In this document: one piece after another, positions 28,196 to 36,646 of the stretch
How positions within the stretch are numbered: the first letter of the stretch is position 1
Layout of the letters: each line of letters begins with the position of its first letter
Program-made: the position numbers and the translations under genes
Origin: Streptomyces laurentii
GTDB taxonomy: Bacteria > Actinomycetota > Actinomycetes > Streptomycetales > Streptomycetaceae
DNA length: 64,000 nucleotides
NCBI GenBank assembly: GCA_002355495.1
Contig: AP017424.1
Location: forward strand, 4,653,501-4,717,500
Direction: 5' to 3'
The notes under the pieces: model-generated
The model's database searches: none
The model's input: only the letters and a program-made list of their open reading frames with translations
Told to the model about the DNA's origin: nothing

Positions 28196-28615
28196 TTACG
28201 CGGCGGGGCCGGCCGGGTCGGCGGGCTCGGCCGGCTCGCTCGGCTCGGTCGGCGGGGTCGGGGTCCAGGTGGCGCAGAGCGCCTCGTACGCGGCGCGGCG
28301 GCGTTCGAAGTCCGCGAGAGCCGCCTCGACGGCCCGCGGCACGGCCGTCGGGTCGGGCACGACCGGCCGGCCGCCCTCGCCGTTCACCAGGCTCAGGCCG
28401 TCGCCGCGCAGCACGACGTCGCCCGGTCCGGACTCGGTGAGCTGCGCGGCCACGTACACCGTCGGGTACTCGCCGGTGATCGGGTCCGGGCCGGTCAGGC
28501 CGCCGATGCTGTTGTCGTAGAGGTGGATGCGCAGGACGTGGCCGCCCTCGGTGACGAGGCCGCGTCCCGCGTAGTCGATCGCCACGCCCCAGGGCTGGGT
28601 GGGGTCGGTGTTCAT
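28196..28615 (-). CDS. Small tail-cluster protein of unknown function
   Basis: The 139-residue product begins MNTDPTQPWGVAIDYAGRG and contains a compact beta-rich part (LRIHLYDNSIGGLTGPDP, VYVAAQLTESGPGDVVLRG), then a helix (VEAALADFERRRAAYEALC) and a Pro/Glu/Ala tail. It lies between a minor tail gene and the endolysin gene. Small proteins here in actinophage genomes are often tail-tip or chaperone proteins. I do not recognise the family. Confidence 0.6.
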   Translation of the reverse strand: MNTDPTQPWGVAIDYAGRGLVTEGGHVLRIHLYDNSIGGLTGPDPITGEYPTVYVAAQLTESGPGDVVLRGDGLSLVNGEGGRPVVPDPTAVPRAVEAALADFERRRAAYEALCATWTPTPPTEPSEPAEPADPAGPAA

Positions 28616-28652
28616 GGGAGGTCCCTCCGGATGGTCGGGTGGCGGGCGGCGG

Positions 28653-29282
28653 TCAGGTCTGCATGCCGTGCATCATCACGGGCTGGGCGTAGACCGTGCC
28701 GCCGGTCGCCATGGCGTGGATCTCGACCGTGACGGTCTTGGAGAAGTTGGTCTGGATGGCGCCGGGCAGCGCGCCCGTGAAGTCGTACGTGGAGCCGGCG
28801 GTGACCGTCGGGCCGAACTGCGTACCGTTGACGAGGACCTTCACCTGGCCCGTCGCGCCGCTGGACGCCCGGGTGTACATCGTCAGCCGCATCCGCGGCT
28901 GCCACATCGGGTTGAACGACTGGGCGATCATCGTGAACGTGCCGCTCGTCGTCTGCGGCCAGCGGACCTGGTTCTGGTCCATCGGCGGCAGCATCTGCAG
29001 CCAGGGCCGGGCGAGGCCGCCGGTCAGGATGTCGTCCGCGAAGATCTCGTGGCTGTAGCCGTCGAAGATGCGGATGACCGGCCGGGTGACCTTCGGGTCG
29101 CTGCCGCCCATGAGCAGGACGGGCGAGGTGCTCTGGTCGGTGTTGGTGCGCAGGACCGTGAACTGGCCGCTCGCCACCTGGTTGAGCGCCGGGCGGGTGT
29201 TGACGGCCGTGGACAGGGCCTTGAGCCGGCTCTCCATCTGGTTGAGCCGGTCGATGATGTCCTCGGGCAGCTGGGGCATCAT
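28653..29282 (-). CDS. Minor tail protein
   Basis: The ATG at 29282 overlaps the stop of the Gp37-like gene (ATGA), so translation is coupled. The 209-residue protein opens with a short coiled coil (LPEDIIDRLNQMESRLKALS) followed by a beta-rich C-terminal region (FTMIAQSFNPMWQPRMRLTMYTR, VNGTQFGPTVTAGSTYDFTG). A trimeric coiled coil leading into a beta-sandwich head is typical of small spikes at a tail tip. Specific family not recognised. Confidence 0.6.
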   Translation of the reverse strand: MMPQLPEDIIDRLNQMESRLKALSTAVNTRPALNQVASGQFTVLRTNTDQSTSPVLLMGGSDPKVTRPVIRIFDGYSHEIFADDILTGGLARPWLQMLPPMDQNQVRWPQTTSGTFTMIAQSFNPMWQPRMRLTMYTRASSGATGQVKVLVNGTQFGPTVTAGSTYDFTGALPGAIQTNFSKTVTVEIHAMATGGTVYAQPVMMHGMQT

Positions 29283-30409
29283 GCCTCCTCGAGGTAGAGG
29301 TCGGCGGTGTCGGGCCGGCCGCGCTCCGGCGGGGTGACCTTGACGCCGACGATCCGGTAGCGGGCGTCCAGGCCCTGCGCGTACCACTCGTCGGTGATGC
29401 GGATGCGCGCGACGCGGCCCAGGAGCTGCGGCGGGACGATCCCGCCGAGGTGGATGCTGATCTCCGGGATCACGACGGCGCCGCGCGCCTGGTTCAGCTC
29501 CGCGCCCGCCAGCGCGTCGAGCGTGAGCTGGTCGGTGATCTCGTTGTGGTCCGAGGACAGGTCGAGCAGCGGCCAGCCGTCCACCAGCAGGTCCGTGGCG
29601 GTCTGCTGGCTGGAGAACAGCGGCCGGGACTCGGCCGCCGCGTTGGAGTTCACGGACGCGCCGCGGGCCACGGCGGTGGTGCCGCCGCGGGTCGCGTCGT
29701 ACGGGAAGGAGTACGACAGGATGACGCCCGGCCGGTCGAAGAGCAGGTCGGTGGCGCCGGTGATGATCCGGGGCCAGCCGAGCCGCAACTGTTTGACGCG
29801 GGCGCCGCTGACCGGGTCGCGGTAGACCAGGATCTGGTGCTCGAACCCGTTCTCCAGGCCCGCGAGCTGGTTCAGTGCCTCCAGGTAGACGGTCTCGTCG
29901 CCGGGCCGCCAGCTCGCCGTGCGCAGTACGCCGGAGGTCTCGTCGCCGAAGGCGATGCCGAGCCGGCGCGGTTCCTCGCCGGCGGGGGCGCCCGGGTGGT
30001 TCTGGGAGTCGAGCTCGCGCCACAGCCGGCGGGCTATCTCCAGCTGGTCGGTCGGGGTGGTGTACGTGATGTCCGTACGGATCCGGCGGCGGCTCGCGTA
30101 CGAGTCGAAGGTCGCCGCCTGGATGCCGAGGGTCAGCACGCCCCGGCCGCTGGACTGCAGGGTGGTGGTCCAGACGATGCCGCCCCACCACAGGTCGCCG
30201 CCGCGCTCCAGATAGACGGCGGTGCGGCCCTCGCGGACCTTCTTGACCCGCTCGGCGATGGCCTTGTCGGGGATGGGGACGGTACCGGACAGCGAGCCGG
30301 ACTTGCCGATGAAGTCGTCGAACTGGACGTCGCGCAGCGGCAGGATGTCCAGCGTCTGGTCGGTGAGCAGATCGCAGAAGATGGCCCGGTAGGGCGTGTC
30401 GAGTGCCAT
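29279..30409 (-). CDS. Siphovirus ReqiPepy6 Gp37-like tail hub protein
   Basis: The 376-residue product begins MALDTPYRAIFCDLLTDQTL and carries the conserved segments of actinophage Gp37-like proteins (RDVQFDDFIGKSGSLSGTVP, DLWWGGIVWTTTLQSSG, DQLEIARRLWREL). It resembles Tal/gp27-type hub proteins that close the tail tube and hold the fibres. I chose the ATG at 30409. The gene follows the third fibre gene by 11 nt. Confidence 0.75.
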   Translation of the reverse strand: MALDTPYRAIFCDLLTDQTLDILPLRDVQFDDFIGKSGSLSGTVPIPDKAIAERVKKVREGRTAVYLERGGDLWWGGIVWTTTLQSSGRGVLTLGIQAATFDSYASRRRIRTDITYTTPTDQLEIARRLWRELDSQNHPGAPAGEEPRRLGIAFGDETSGVLRTASWRPGDETVYLEALNQLAGLENGFEHQILVYRDPVSGARVKQLRLGWPRIITGATDLLFDRPGVILSYSFPYDATRGGTTAVARGASVNSNAAAESRPLFSSQQTATDLLVDGWPLLDLSSDHNEITDQLTLDALAGAELNQARGAVVIPEISIHLGGIVPPQLLGRVARIRITDEWYAQGLDARYRIVGVKVTPPERGRPDTADLYLEEA

Positions 30410-30420
30410 GGCGGGCCTCC

Positions 30421-31566
30421 TTACAGGACGTAGGTGGCGGAGACACGGATGTTGCGGTTGGCTTCCAAGGAGCCGCCCGTGCTCCATGTGCGCAGTTCGA
30501 TCTGGCCGTTGGTGTGGACGAGCGCCGCGCCCGATCCGTAGCCGTCGGAGGCGACGGCCTCCATGTCGATCGCCGGGCGCCAGCCCGCGGGCAGCGTGAG
30601 CAGCGACTCGTCGGGGAGGTGGCCGGTGGTGTCGATGGGGATCTTGGCGCCGTTGCGGGTGACGCTGACGCTCATGCTGCACAGACCGCTCTTGGTGCGC
30701 CGGGCGGTGAAGTAGTTCAGCGTCCAGCCGGTGAGGGCGGTCGCGCCGCTGGTGGTGGTCTCGTTCTCCACCGGCGGCTGGTAGGCCGCCCAGGCGGTGC
30801 CGTTCCAGCGCTGGAGCTGCCCGCCGTTGTAGTCCCGGTACTGGCCCGGGTAGCTGCCGGCGGTGACCGTGCCGCTGGGCGCGATGCCGCCGATCTCCTT
30901 CGGGTACGGGATCCAGGCGGCGCCGTCCCAGCGCTGGAGGGAGTGGGCGTTGTCGTTGTCCTGGTACTGGCCCGGGTAGGCGCCCGGCACGCCGCCGTTG
31001 TTGTAGACGGGGAGGATGCCGCCGGACGCGACGGTCGTCGCACGGAGGTCGGTGAGGGTGCCCGTGGCGGTCCAGTCGATGCCGCCGGTGCCGGCCGACG
31101 CTCCCGCCTTCACCTTCACCGCCACCAGGGCCAGCGAGCGGGCCGGGGCGGCGGGGGCGACCGGCGCGGCCGCCGGGGCGCCCTTGACGATCTCGATGCC
31201 GGCCTCGTACCTGCCGGGCGTGTCGGTGTCGTTGTCGTAGACGCGGAGCACGACGAGGTCGACGCGCGCGTTGAGCGCGTCGCCGTCGGCGAAGGTGAGC
31301 GTGAGGTCCTCGTCGAGGGCGACCGGGTAGGCGCCTTCGGTGGTGGTGCCCTGGATGACGGCCCTGCCGTGGGAGACGATGGCCGTCATCGGGCCGGCGG
31401 CGGCCACCGACAGGCCGCTGACCCGGTACTTCCCGTCGTACGAGCCGGGCAGGATGCCGGACCGGACGCCCAGCGGGTTGACGGGGGTGGTGGCGCCGAT
31501 GTCGGTGATACGGGTGTGCTGTCGGGTCTGACCGGTGGGCAGCAGCCAGCCGGAGCGTACGGGCAT
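30421..31566 (-). CDS. Tail fibre / receptor-binding protein, paralogue 3
   Basis: The 381-residue product is one of three neighbouring paralogues. It shares the N-terminal shaft (RSGWLLPTGQTRQHTRI, RSGILPGSYDGKYRVSG) and two copies of the QYxD...LQRWDG...W motif around residues 190-265. The last 110 residues (ALTGWTLNYFTARRTK onward) are unlike the other two and would form the receptor-binding head. The last residues (RVSATYVL) end in a beta strand typical of trimeric tail proteins. Confidence 0.72.
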   Translation of the reverse strand: MPVRSGWLLPTGQTRQHTRITDIGATTPVNPLGVRSGILPGSYDGKYRVSGLSVAAAGPMTAIVSHGRAVIQGTTTEGAYPVALDEDLTLTFADGDALNARVDLVVLRVYDNDTDTPGRYEAGIEIVKGAPAAAPVAPAAPARSLALVAVKVKAGASAGTGGIDWTATGTLTDLRATTVASGGILPVYNNGGVPGAYPGQYQDNDNAHSLQRWDGAAWIPYPKEIGGIAPSGTVTAGSYPGQYRDYNGGQLQRWNGTAWAAYQPPVENETTTSGATALTGWTLNYFTARRTKSGLCSMSVSVTRNGAKIPIDTTGHLPDESLLTLPAGWRPAIDMEAVASDGYGSGAALVHTNGQIELRTWSTGGSLEANRNIRVSATYVL

Positions 31567-31778
31567 GGGGATCTCCTGGAGTCTCCTGGGAAGGGCGGTC
31601 GGCCGGGGGAGAGGACGAGGGCCGGGCACTGGCGGGGCGTGGCGGGGGCGGCGGGGACCGGACGGTCGGGAACCGGGGCGTGAGGCCGGGGGTCGGGACC
31701 GTCCGGTCGGGCCGGGGCCGGGGGCCGGGGCCGGGGGCCGATGGCGGGTGGCCGGTGGCCGGTGGGCTTGAGGCCGGG
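31567..31778. other. G-rich spacer between fibre genes 3 and 2
   Basis: The 212-bp spacer is extremely G-rich on the plus strand, with repeats of GGCCGGGGCCGGG type around 31700-31745 that could form quadruplexes. No gene, but such tracts can stall polymerases and promote recombination between the flanking paralogues. Confidence 0.45.
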
Positions 31779-32960
31779 TCAGTACTGGGCGTCGACGCGG
31801 ATGAAGACGTTGTCGAACTCGGCGCTGACGGTGGCGGTGTAGACCCGGAAGCAGGCGGTCAGCGTGTAGGTGGCGCCCGGCGTCAGCCCCGACAGGCGAC
31901 GGTGGGTCGCCACCGAGACGAAGTTGTCGGCGGCGGCGACCGCCGCGTAGTCGTCGTTCGGGTCCTGGACGACCGTCGCGCCCTGGGTGAGCTGGAGCGC
32001 CATGTACGCGTACGTGTCCTTGTTCGAACGCATCCGGGTACCGAAGTTCACGACCACGGCCTTCGACGCCGGGGCGGTGAAGGTCACCGTGAACGGGGTC
32101 CTGGTCGTGCCGAGCAGCGTCGGGGTGTACGCGGTCGACTTGGTGTTGCCCGCGTCGCTGAAGTCGTTGTAGTACGGCCCGCGGAACGCCGCCGCCCACG
32201 CGCTGCCGTTCCAGCGCTGCAGCTCGCCGTTGGTGCCGTCCCGGTACTGGCCGACGTAACTGCCCTGCGCGGTCGAGGCCGAGCTCGGGACCACGCCGCC
32301 GACCGCCTCCGGGTACGCGACCCACTTGCCGCCGTCCCAGCGCTGGAACTGGTTGTTCGCCGTGTCCTGGTACTGGCCCGGGTGGGCGCCCGGCAGCACC
32401 GCGTTCTCGACCGGCAGGATGCCGCCGACCGCGACGACCGGCGTGCGCAGGTCCTTCAGGGACGTGTTCCAGGGGATGCCGCCGTTGCCCGCGCTCGCGG
32501 CGGCCGGGACCAGCACCTCGTACAGCGGCAGGCAGCGCGGCGGGACGGCCGCGGCCTTCGGGGTCGGGGCCGGCAGGCCCTGGATGACCTCGATCCGCGC
32601 CTCGTTGAGGTTGCTGCCGTCGTAGAGGTGGTCGTAGATCCGCAGGGTGACCAGGTCGACGCGGCCGTACTGGGCGTCGCCGGTGGAGAAGGTGACCTGC
32701 TCGGAGGCGGGCAGGGTGACCGGGTAGACGCCCTGGGAGATGTCGCCCTGGATGACGGCGCGGCCCTCGGAGACGGTCGCCGTCATGGCGGAGGCGCCGG
32801 TCATCCAGAAGCCGGCCAGCCGGTACTGGCCGTCGTACGAGCCGGGGATGATCCCGGAGCGGACCTGGACCGGGTTGATCATGGTCGTCGGCGTCTGGGT
32901 GAGCCGGGTGTCCTCGCGGGTCTGGCCTTTCTCGGCGACCCAACTGCTGCGCAGATTCAT
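31779..32960 (-). CDS. Tail fibre / receptor-binding protein, paralogue 2
   Basis: The 393-residue product shares its first 265 residues in layout with the other two paralogues (GQTREDTRLTQTP, RSGIIPGSYDGQYRLAGFW, then two QYxD...QRWDG...W repeats). Its C-terminal 115 residues (starting near TKSTAYTPTLLG) are different and beta-rich, ending FDNVFIRVDAQY. The shared shaft and variable head suggest a receptor-binding repertoire for the same particle. Confidence 0.72.
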   Translation of the reverse strand: MNLRSSWVAEKGQTREDTRLTQTPTTMINPVQVRSGIIPGSYDGQYRLAGFWMTGASAMTATVSEGRAVIQGDISQGVYPVTLPASEQVTFSTGDAQYGRVDLVTLRIYDHLYDGSNLNEARIEVIQGLPAPTPKAAAVPPRCLPLYEVLVPAAASAGNGGIPWNTSLKDLRTPVVAVGGILPVENAVLPGAHPGQYQDTANNQFQRWDGGKWVAYPEAVGGVVPSSASTAQGSYVGQYRDGTNGELQRWNGSAWAAAFRGPYYNDFSDAGNTKSTAYTPTLLGTTRTPFTVTFTAPASKAVVVNFGTRMRSNKDTYAYMALQLTQGATVVQDPNDDYAAVAAADNFVSVATHRRLSGLTPGATYTLTACFRVYTATVSAEFDNVFIRVDAQY

Positions 32961-33045
32961 GGAGTTCTCCAGGTGAGGAGGGAGGGGAGGGGGTGGCTGC
33001 GGGGCGAGGCGGGGTGAGGGGCGTGAGGCGGGGCGAGGGGGCGGC

Positions 33046-34233
33046 TCAGGACCTGATCCACTGCGCGGACAGGTTGCTGTAGTAGCCGGAGCCGCCGAGC
33101 GTGCGGACCGCCGCGGTGTGGTTGTGGTAGCCGGAGAGCTGCACCACGTTGCCCGCGGTGAGCTTGAGCAGGCCCTCGCCGCCCACGGTGACGGCGCCGG
33201 TCGACGCCGGACCGATCCAGGTCAGCCGGGGCACGCCGACACCGCCGACGACGATCCGGGCGCCGCGTACGCCGGTCGTCGCGTCGCCGTTCCAGGTGAC
33301 CCGGCCGGTCACCCGCCACCAGCCGGTGCGCGGGACGACGAAGCTGTCGGTGCCGTTCCAGCCGGTGAAGTCGTCGATGTCGACGTAGTTGAGGGTGATC
33401 GGCGTCCAGGTGCTCGCCGGCACGCTCTGCATCGTGGTCTGCGAGGCGCTGAACAGGATCGTGGCCTTGCCCTCGGCGTACTGCCAGGCCGCGCCGTCCC
33501 AGCGCTGGAGGATGCCGGCGTTGTCGCGGTACTGGCCGGTGTACGAGCCGGTCGTCGCGGCCCCGTGCGGGGCGATGCCGCCGATCGGCTTCGGGTACGA
33601 GATCCAGGTCGAGCCGTCCCAGCGCTGCAGCAGACCGGAGACGTCGCGGTACTGGCCGACGTACGCGCCCTTGAAACCGCTGGTCGGCATGATCCCGCCG
33701 AGCGCCGTCATCGGGTAGTGCATCGTCGTGACGGCGGTCTGCCAGGCGATGCCCCCGGTACCGGCCGAGGTGCCCGCGGGCACCGCGATCGTGTACAGCG
33801 GGAAGGCGCTGCCGGGGCCGGACACCGGCGCCGCCGGGGTGGCCGAGGGCAGGCCCTTGACCAGCCGGATCACCGCCTCGGTCCGGCCGCTCTTGTCGTA
33901 CGTGTCGTCGAGGACGGCCAGCTCGACCAGGTCGATCCGGCCGTACTGCGGGTCGCCGTCCGCGAGCGTGAGCGTCTCGGGGGCGGTCACCGCGAGCATG
34001 TACGCGCCCTGGGCGGTGTCGTTGCCCTGGACGACGGCCCGGCCGGTGCCGATCACACAGCTCATCGCGCCGGAGCCGGTCAGCGCGAGCCCGCCCGGCA
34101 CGATGCCGGGGCGGGACCGCAGTGGGGTCTCGGAGGCGCTCTGCCCGTTGGGGGTGAGCAGCGCGGACAGCGCGATCCGGGTGTCCTCGCGGGTCTGGCC
34201 GGAGGACTGGAGCCAGGCGGCCCGTACGGTCAT
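33046..34233 (-). CDS. Tail fibre / receptor-binding protein, paralogue 1
   Basis: The 395-residue product begins MTVRAAWLQSSGQTREDTRI and has the shared shaft and the two QYRD...LQRWDG repeats. Its C-terminal 140 residues resemble a C1q/TNF-like jelly roll (FVVPRTGWWRVTGRVTW, then ARIVVGG, VQLSGYHN), a common receptor-binding fold in phage tail proteins. It follows the distal tail protein gene by 56 nt. Confidence 0.72.
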   Translation of the reverse strand: MTVRAAWLQSSGQTREDTRIALSALLTPNGQSASETPLRSRPGIVPGGLALTGSGAMSCVIGTGRAVVQGNDTAQGAYMLAVTAPETLTLADGDPQYGRIDLVELAVLDDTYDKSGRTEAVIRLVKGLPSATPAAPVSGPGSAFPLYTIAVPAGTSAGTGGIAWQTAVTTMHYPMTALGGIMPTSGFKGAYVGQYRDVSGLLQRWDGSTWISYPKPIGGIAPHGAATTGSYTGQYRDNAGILQRWDGAAWQYAEGKATILFSASQTTMQSVPASTWTPITLNYVDIDDFTGWNGTDSFVVPRTGWWRVTGRVTWNGDATTGVRGARIVVGGVGVPRLTWIGPASTGAVTVGGEGLLKLTAGNVVQLSGYHNHTAAVRTLGGSGYYSNLSAQWIRS

Positions 34234-34289
34234 GTGGTCACCTCAACGGTCGGATGGGGAAGGGGACTTCGGCGCACCGGGTGCCCCGG

Positions 34290-35213
34290 TCACCACTCGG
34301 CGCTGCGCCAGCGCACCGTCATCAGCGCGTCGGGGGTGGCACTGTCGGGCCGGAACGCCAGCTCCGTACGGCCCGGTTCGAGCAGGAACAGCTCCTCCGG
34401 GCTGGAGTCCGCCATCGCGGTGTGGCGGCGGGACGCGGTGTTGTTGAGGGTGACCGTGCCCGCGGCGGTGTCGACGACCAGCTCGTCGCCGGCGGCCAGG
34501 TCGATCGCGTACCGCAGCCGGCGCTTGCTGACCCGCTCGGTGACCGTCGGCATGGAGCACGGGCCGCGGAAGACGATCACCGGGTGGGTGGCCGCGGAAC
34601 CGGTGTTCTCGGCGACGGCGTCGCCGGTGGACTGGGCCCGGCCCCAGTCCAGCGGCCAGGCCAGCGGCCAGTTCAGGCCGGTCTCCGGCTGCGGGGCGGT
34701 GGTGGACGCGGACTGCTCGTAGACGACGTAGCGGCGCGGGTCGGAGGCCAGCCACTGGATCGACATACGCGAGCTGCCCTGGGTGGCGAAGCCCTGGTCG
34801 GCCGGCACCACGCGCTGGGCGATCCGGGCGCGTACGGCGAGCAGCTCGCCGTGCAGCCGTACGGTCAGCCAGCGCTCCTCGTCCAGGAGGGCGAGCGACT
34901 GGCGCAGCGCGCGCAGGGCCTCGGGGACGCCGTCGAACTCGGGCATCAGGACGATCGTGCCGCCGACCTTGCGCGGCTTGGCGTAGCGCGAGCCAGGCCA
35001 GGCGCCGTGCGAGGTGGGCCGGTCGGCGTCGGAGGAGTCGTACTCGGGCAGGTCCTCCCAGCCGGACAGACCCGAGCGGTCCACGGCGAAGGGGGTGCCG
35101 GGGCCGATGAGCAGGCCGGCCCACTGCATCTGCCCGTCCTGGGTGATGAGCGAGCCGGGGGCGAGGTCGGCGGTGTAACTGTTTCCGGCGTAGCCGGGGG
35201 TGTTCTCGGCCAT
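34290..35213 (-). CDS. Distal tail protein (Dit-like)
   Basis: The 307-residue product begins with a variable N terminus and contains the phage tail-protein family segments (MQWAGLLIGPGTPFAVDRSGLSG, RYAKPRKVGGTIVLM, MSIQWLASDPRRYVVYE). Dit forms a hexameric ring at the end of the tail tube and anchors the tip proteins. Its place directly after the tape-measure genes and before the fibres is the usual siphophage order. Confidence 0.72.
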   Translation of the reverse strand: MAENTPGYAGNSYTADLAPGSLITQDGQMQWAGLLIGPGTPFAVDRSGLSGWEDLPEYDSSDADRPTSHGAWPGSRYAKPRKVGGTIVLMPEFDGVPEALRALRQSLALLDEERWLTVRLHGELLAVRARIAQRVVPADQGFATQGSSRMSIQWLASDPRRYVVYEQSASTTAPQPETGLNWPLAWPLDWGRAQSTGDAVAENTGSAATHPVIVFRGPCSMPTVTERVSKRRLRYAIDLAAGDELVVDTAAGTVTLNNTASRRHTAMADSSPEELFLLEPGRTELAFRPDSATPDALMTVRWRSAEW

Positions 35214-35220
35214 GGGGCCG

Positions 35221-35395
35221 TCACCTCACTTCTGAGGGCGGGTGGGTGGTGGTCGGCGCGGCGCGGGGCGGGGCGGGGCGGGGCGGGACGCGGGGGCGCG
35301 GGGGTGCCGGGCGAGAGGCAGGGGTGCCGGGTGGGCGTAGGCGGTGGGTGCCGGCGGTGCTGGCGGTGCCGGGCGGCCGGGCGGCCGGGTGGGCG
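35221..35395. other. G-rich spacer before the distal tail gene
   Basis: About 175 bp between the second tape-measure-like gene and the Dit-like gene, made of GGGGC/GGGTGCC-type short repeats on the plus strand (best near 35260-35290). No coding signal. Confidence 0.4.
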
Positions 35396-36646
35396 TCAGC
35401 AGCGGGCGCCGGCGAGGAACAGCAGGTCCTCGGCGGTCGACCGGGGGCCGGCCCCCGGGTCCTCGTGGAAGTCCCGGATCCGGTGCGGCGGCCGGGGCGC
35501 CTCGGTGATCGCCGGGACGCGCCGGCTCTCCAGGACGGCCAGCGGATCGATGCGCGGGGCGTCGGCGGCGCCGGGGAAGACGACACCGCCGTCGGCGAGC
35601 ATCGGCAGCTTGGGGATGTCGACGCCGAAGTGCTTGCCGAGAAGGTTGAAGCTGAGCTTGTTGAGCCCGTCGATGATCCAGTTGGCGAACGCGACCAGCC
35701 CGCTGATCGGCCCCTTCACCACCCCGAGCACCGCGCTCAGCCCGCCCTTGACCAGCTCGCCCATGCCGTTCAGGGCCTTGCCCGCGGCGTCCTTGGCGTG
35801 CCGGAAGAAGCCGGGGATCTTGTCCGTGAAGAGGGAGAGGAGGGGATGGATCACGCTCTTGATGCCGCCGATGGTGCGCGACGCGATGCCGCGCAGGGCG
35901 TTGACGGCGGAGGTGACGGTGGAGCGGGCGTGGGTGAGGCCGTCGATCGCGGTGACGAGGACCTTCAGGACGGTCGTGACCACGGTGAGGTAGCCCTTGA
36001 AGTACGTCCCGATGACGGTGCCGAGCAGCTTGATCACCGGCTGGAGGAACTTCCAGACGGACTGGAAGCCCTTGAGGGCCTGCTGGAAGACCTGCCTGAT
36101 GACGCGCTGACCGGTCTCGGTGTTCACGGCGTACTCGATGAGCCAGGCGGCGACCGGGACCAGGATGCCGGCGAGGAAGCCGAGCGGGCTGCTCTTCATC
36201 GCCAGGTTGACGCCGGTCATGGCGACCGACGCGACCTCCATCACCGTGCCGTACGTGCTCATGAGCTTGGTGATGGTGTCCGCGAAAGGCAGCAGCGGGA
36301 GCAGCAGGTCCAGCAGCATGCCGAGGGCCGGCCCGGCGAGCAGCCCGGCCACGACGCCCGCCTTGCCCGCCACGGTCCCGAGCTTCCGGAACCCGTTCGC
36401 CGCCTTGGACCGCTGAATCCGGCGGACGGGGCCGGCGGCGCCGGACGCGTCACGGCCGACGGCCCGTACGGACGAGGCGGCCGTACGCAGTCCGTCGACG
36501 AGCTTGTCCATACCGCCGGAAGCCCGCCGTGCGTCGTCCTTGATCCGCGTCAGCGCGCCGCTCGCGTCCCCGAGACCGCGCCGCAGCGTCGACAGGACCG
36601 GTTCGACACCCTGGAACGGGTTGCGGAAAGCGGCGGCGGCACTCAT
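35396..36646 (-). CDS. Tape-measure-like protein B
   Basis: The 416-residue product overlaps the preceding tape-measure-like gene by the ATGA tetranucleotide. It has a helical N-terminal part, hydrophobic helices (VAGLLAGPALGMLLDLLLPLLPF, FLAGILVPVAAWLIEY), repeated helices of the tape-measure type, and a C-terminal segment matching its neighbour: a conserved GGVVFPG/PRIDPL region and an ending (STAEDLLFLAGAR) parallel to STADALMYLAKAR in protein A. The two look like products of an old duplication. Confidence 0.68.
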   Translation of the reverse strand: MSAAAAFRNPFQGVEPVLSTLRRGLGDASGALTRIKDDARRASGGMDKLVDGLRTAASSVRAVGRDASGAAGPVRRIQRSKAANGFRKLGTVAGKAGVVAGLLAGPALGMLLDLLLPLLPFADTITKLMSTYGTVMEVASVAMTGVNLAMKSSPLGFLAGILVPVAAWLIEYAVNTETGQRVIRQVFQQALKGFQSVWKFLQPVIKLLGTVIGTYFKGYLTVVTTVLKVLVTAIDGLTHARSTVTSAVNALRGIASRTIGGIKSVIHPLLSLFTDKIPGFFRHAKDAAGKALNGMGELVKGGLSAVLGVVKGPISGLVAFANWIIDGLNKLSFNLLGKHFGVDIPKLPMLADGGVVFPGAADAPRIDPLAVLESRRVPAITEAPRPPHRIRDFHEDPGAGPRSTAEDLLFLAGARC

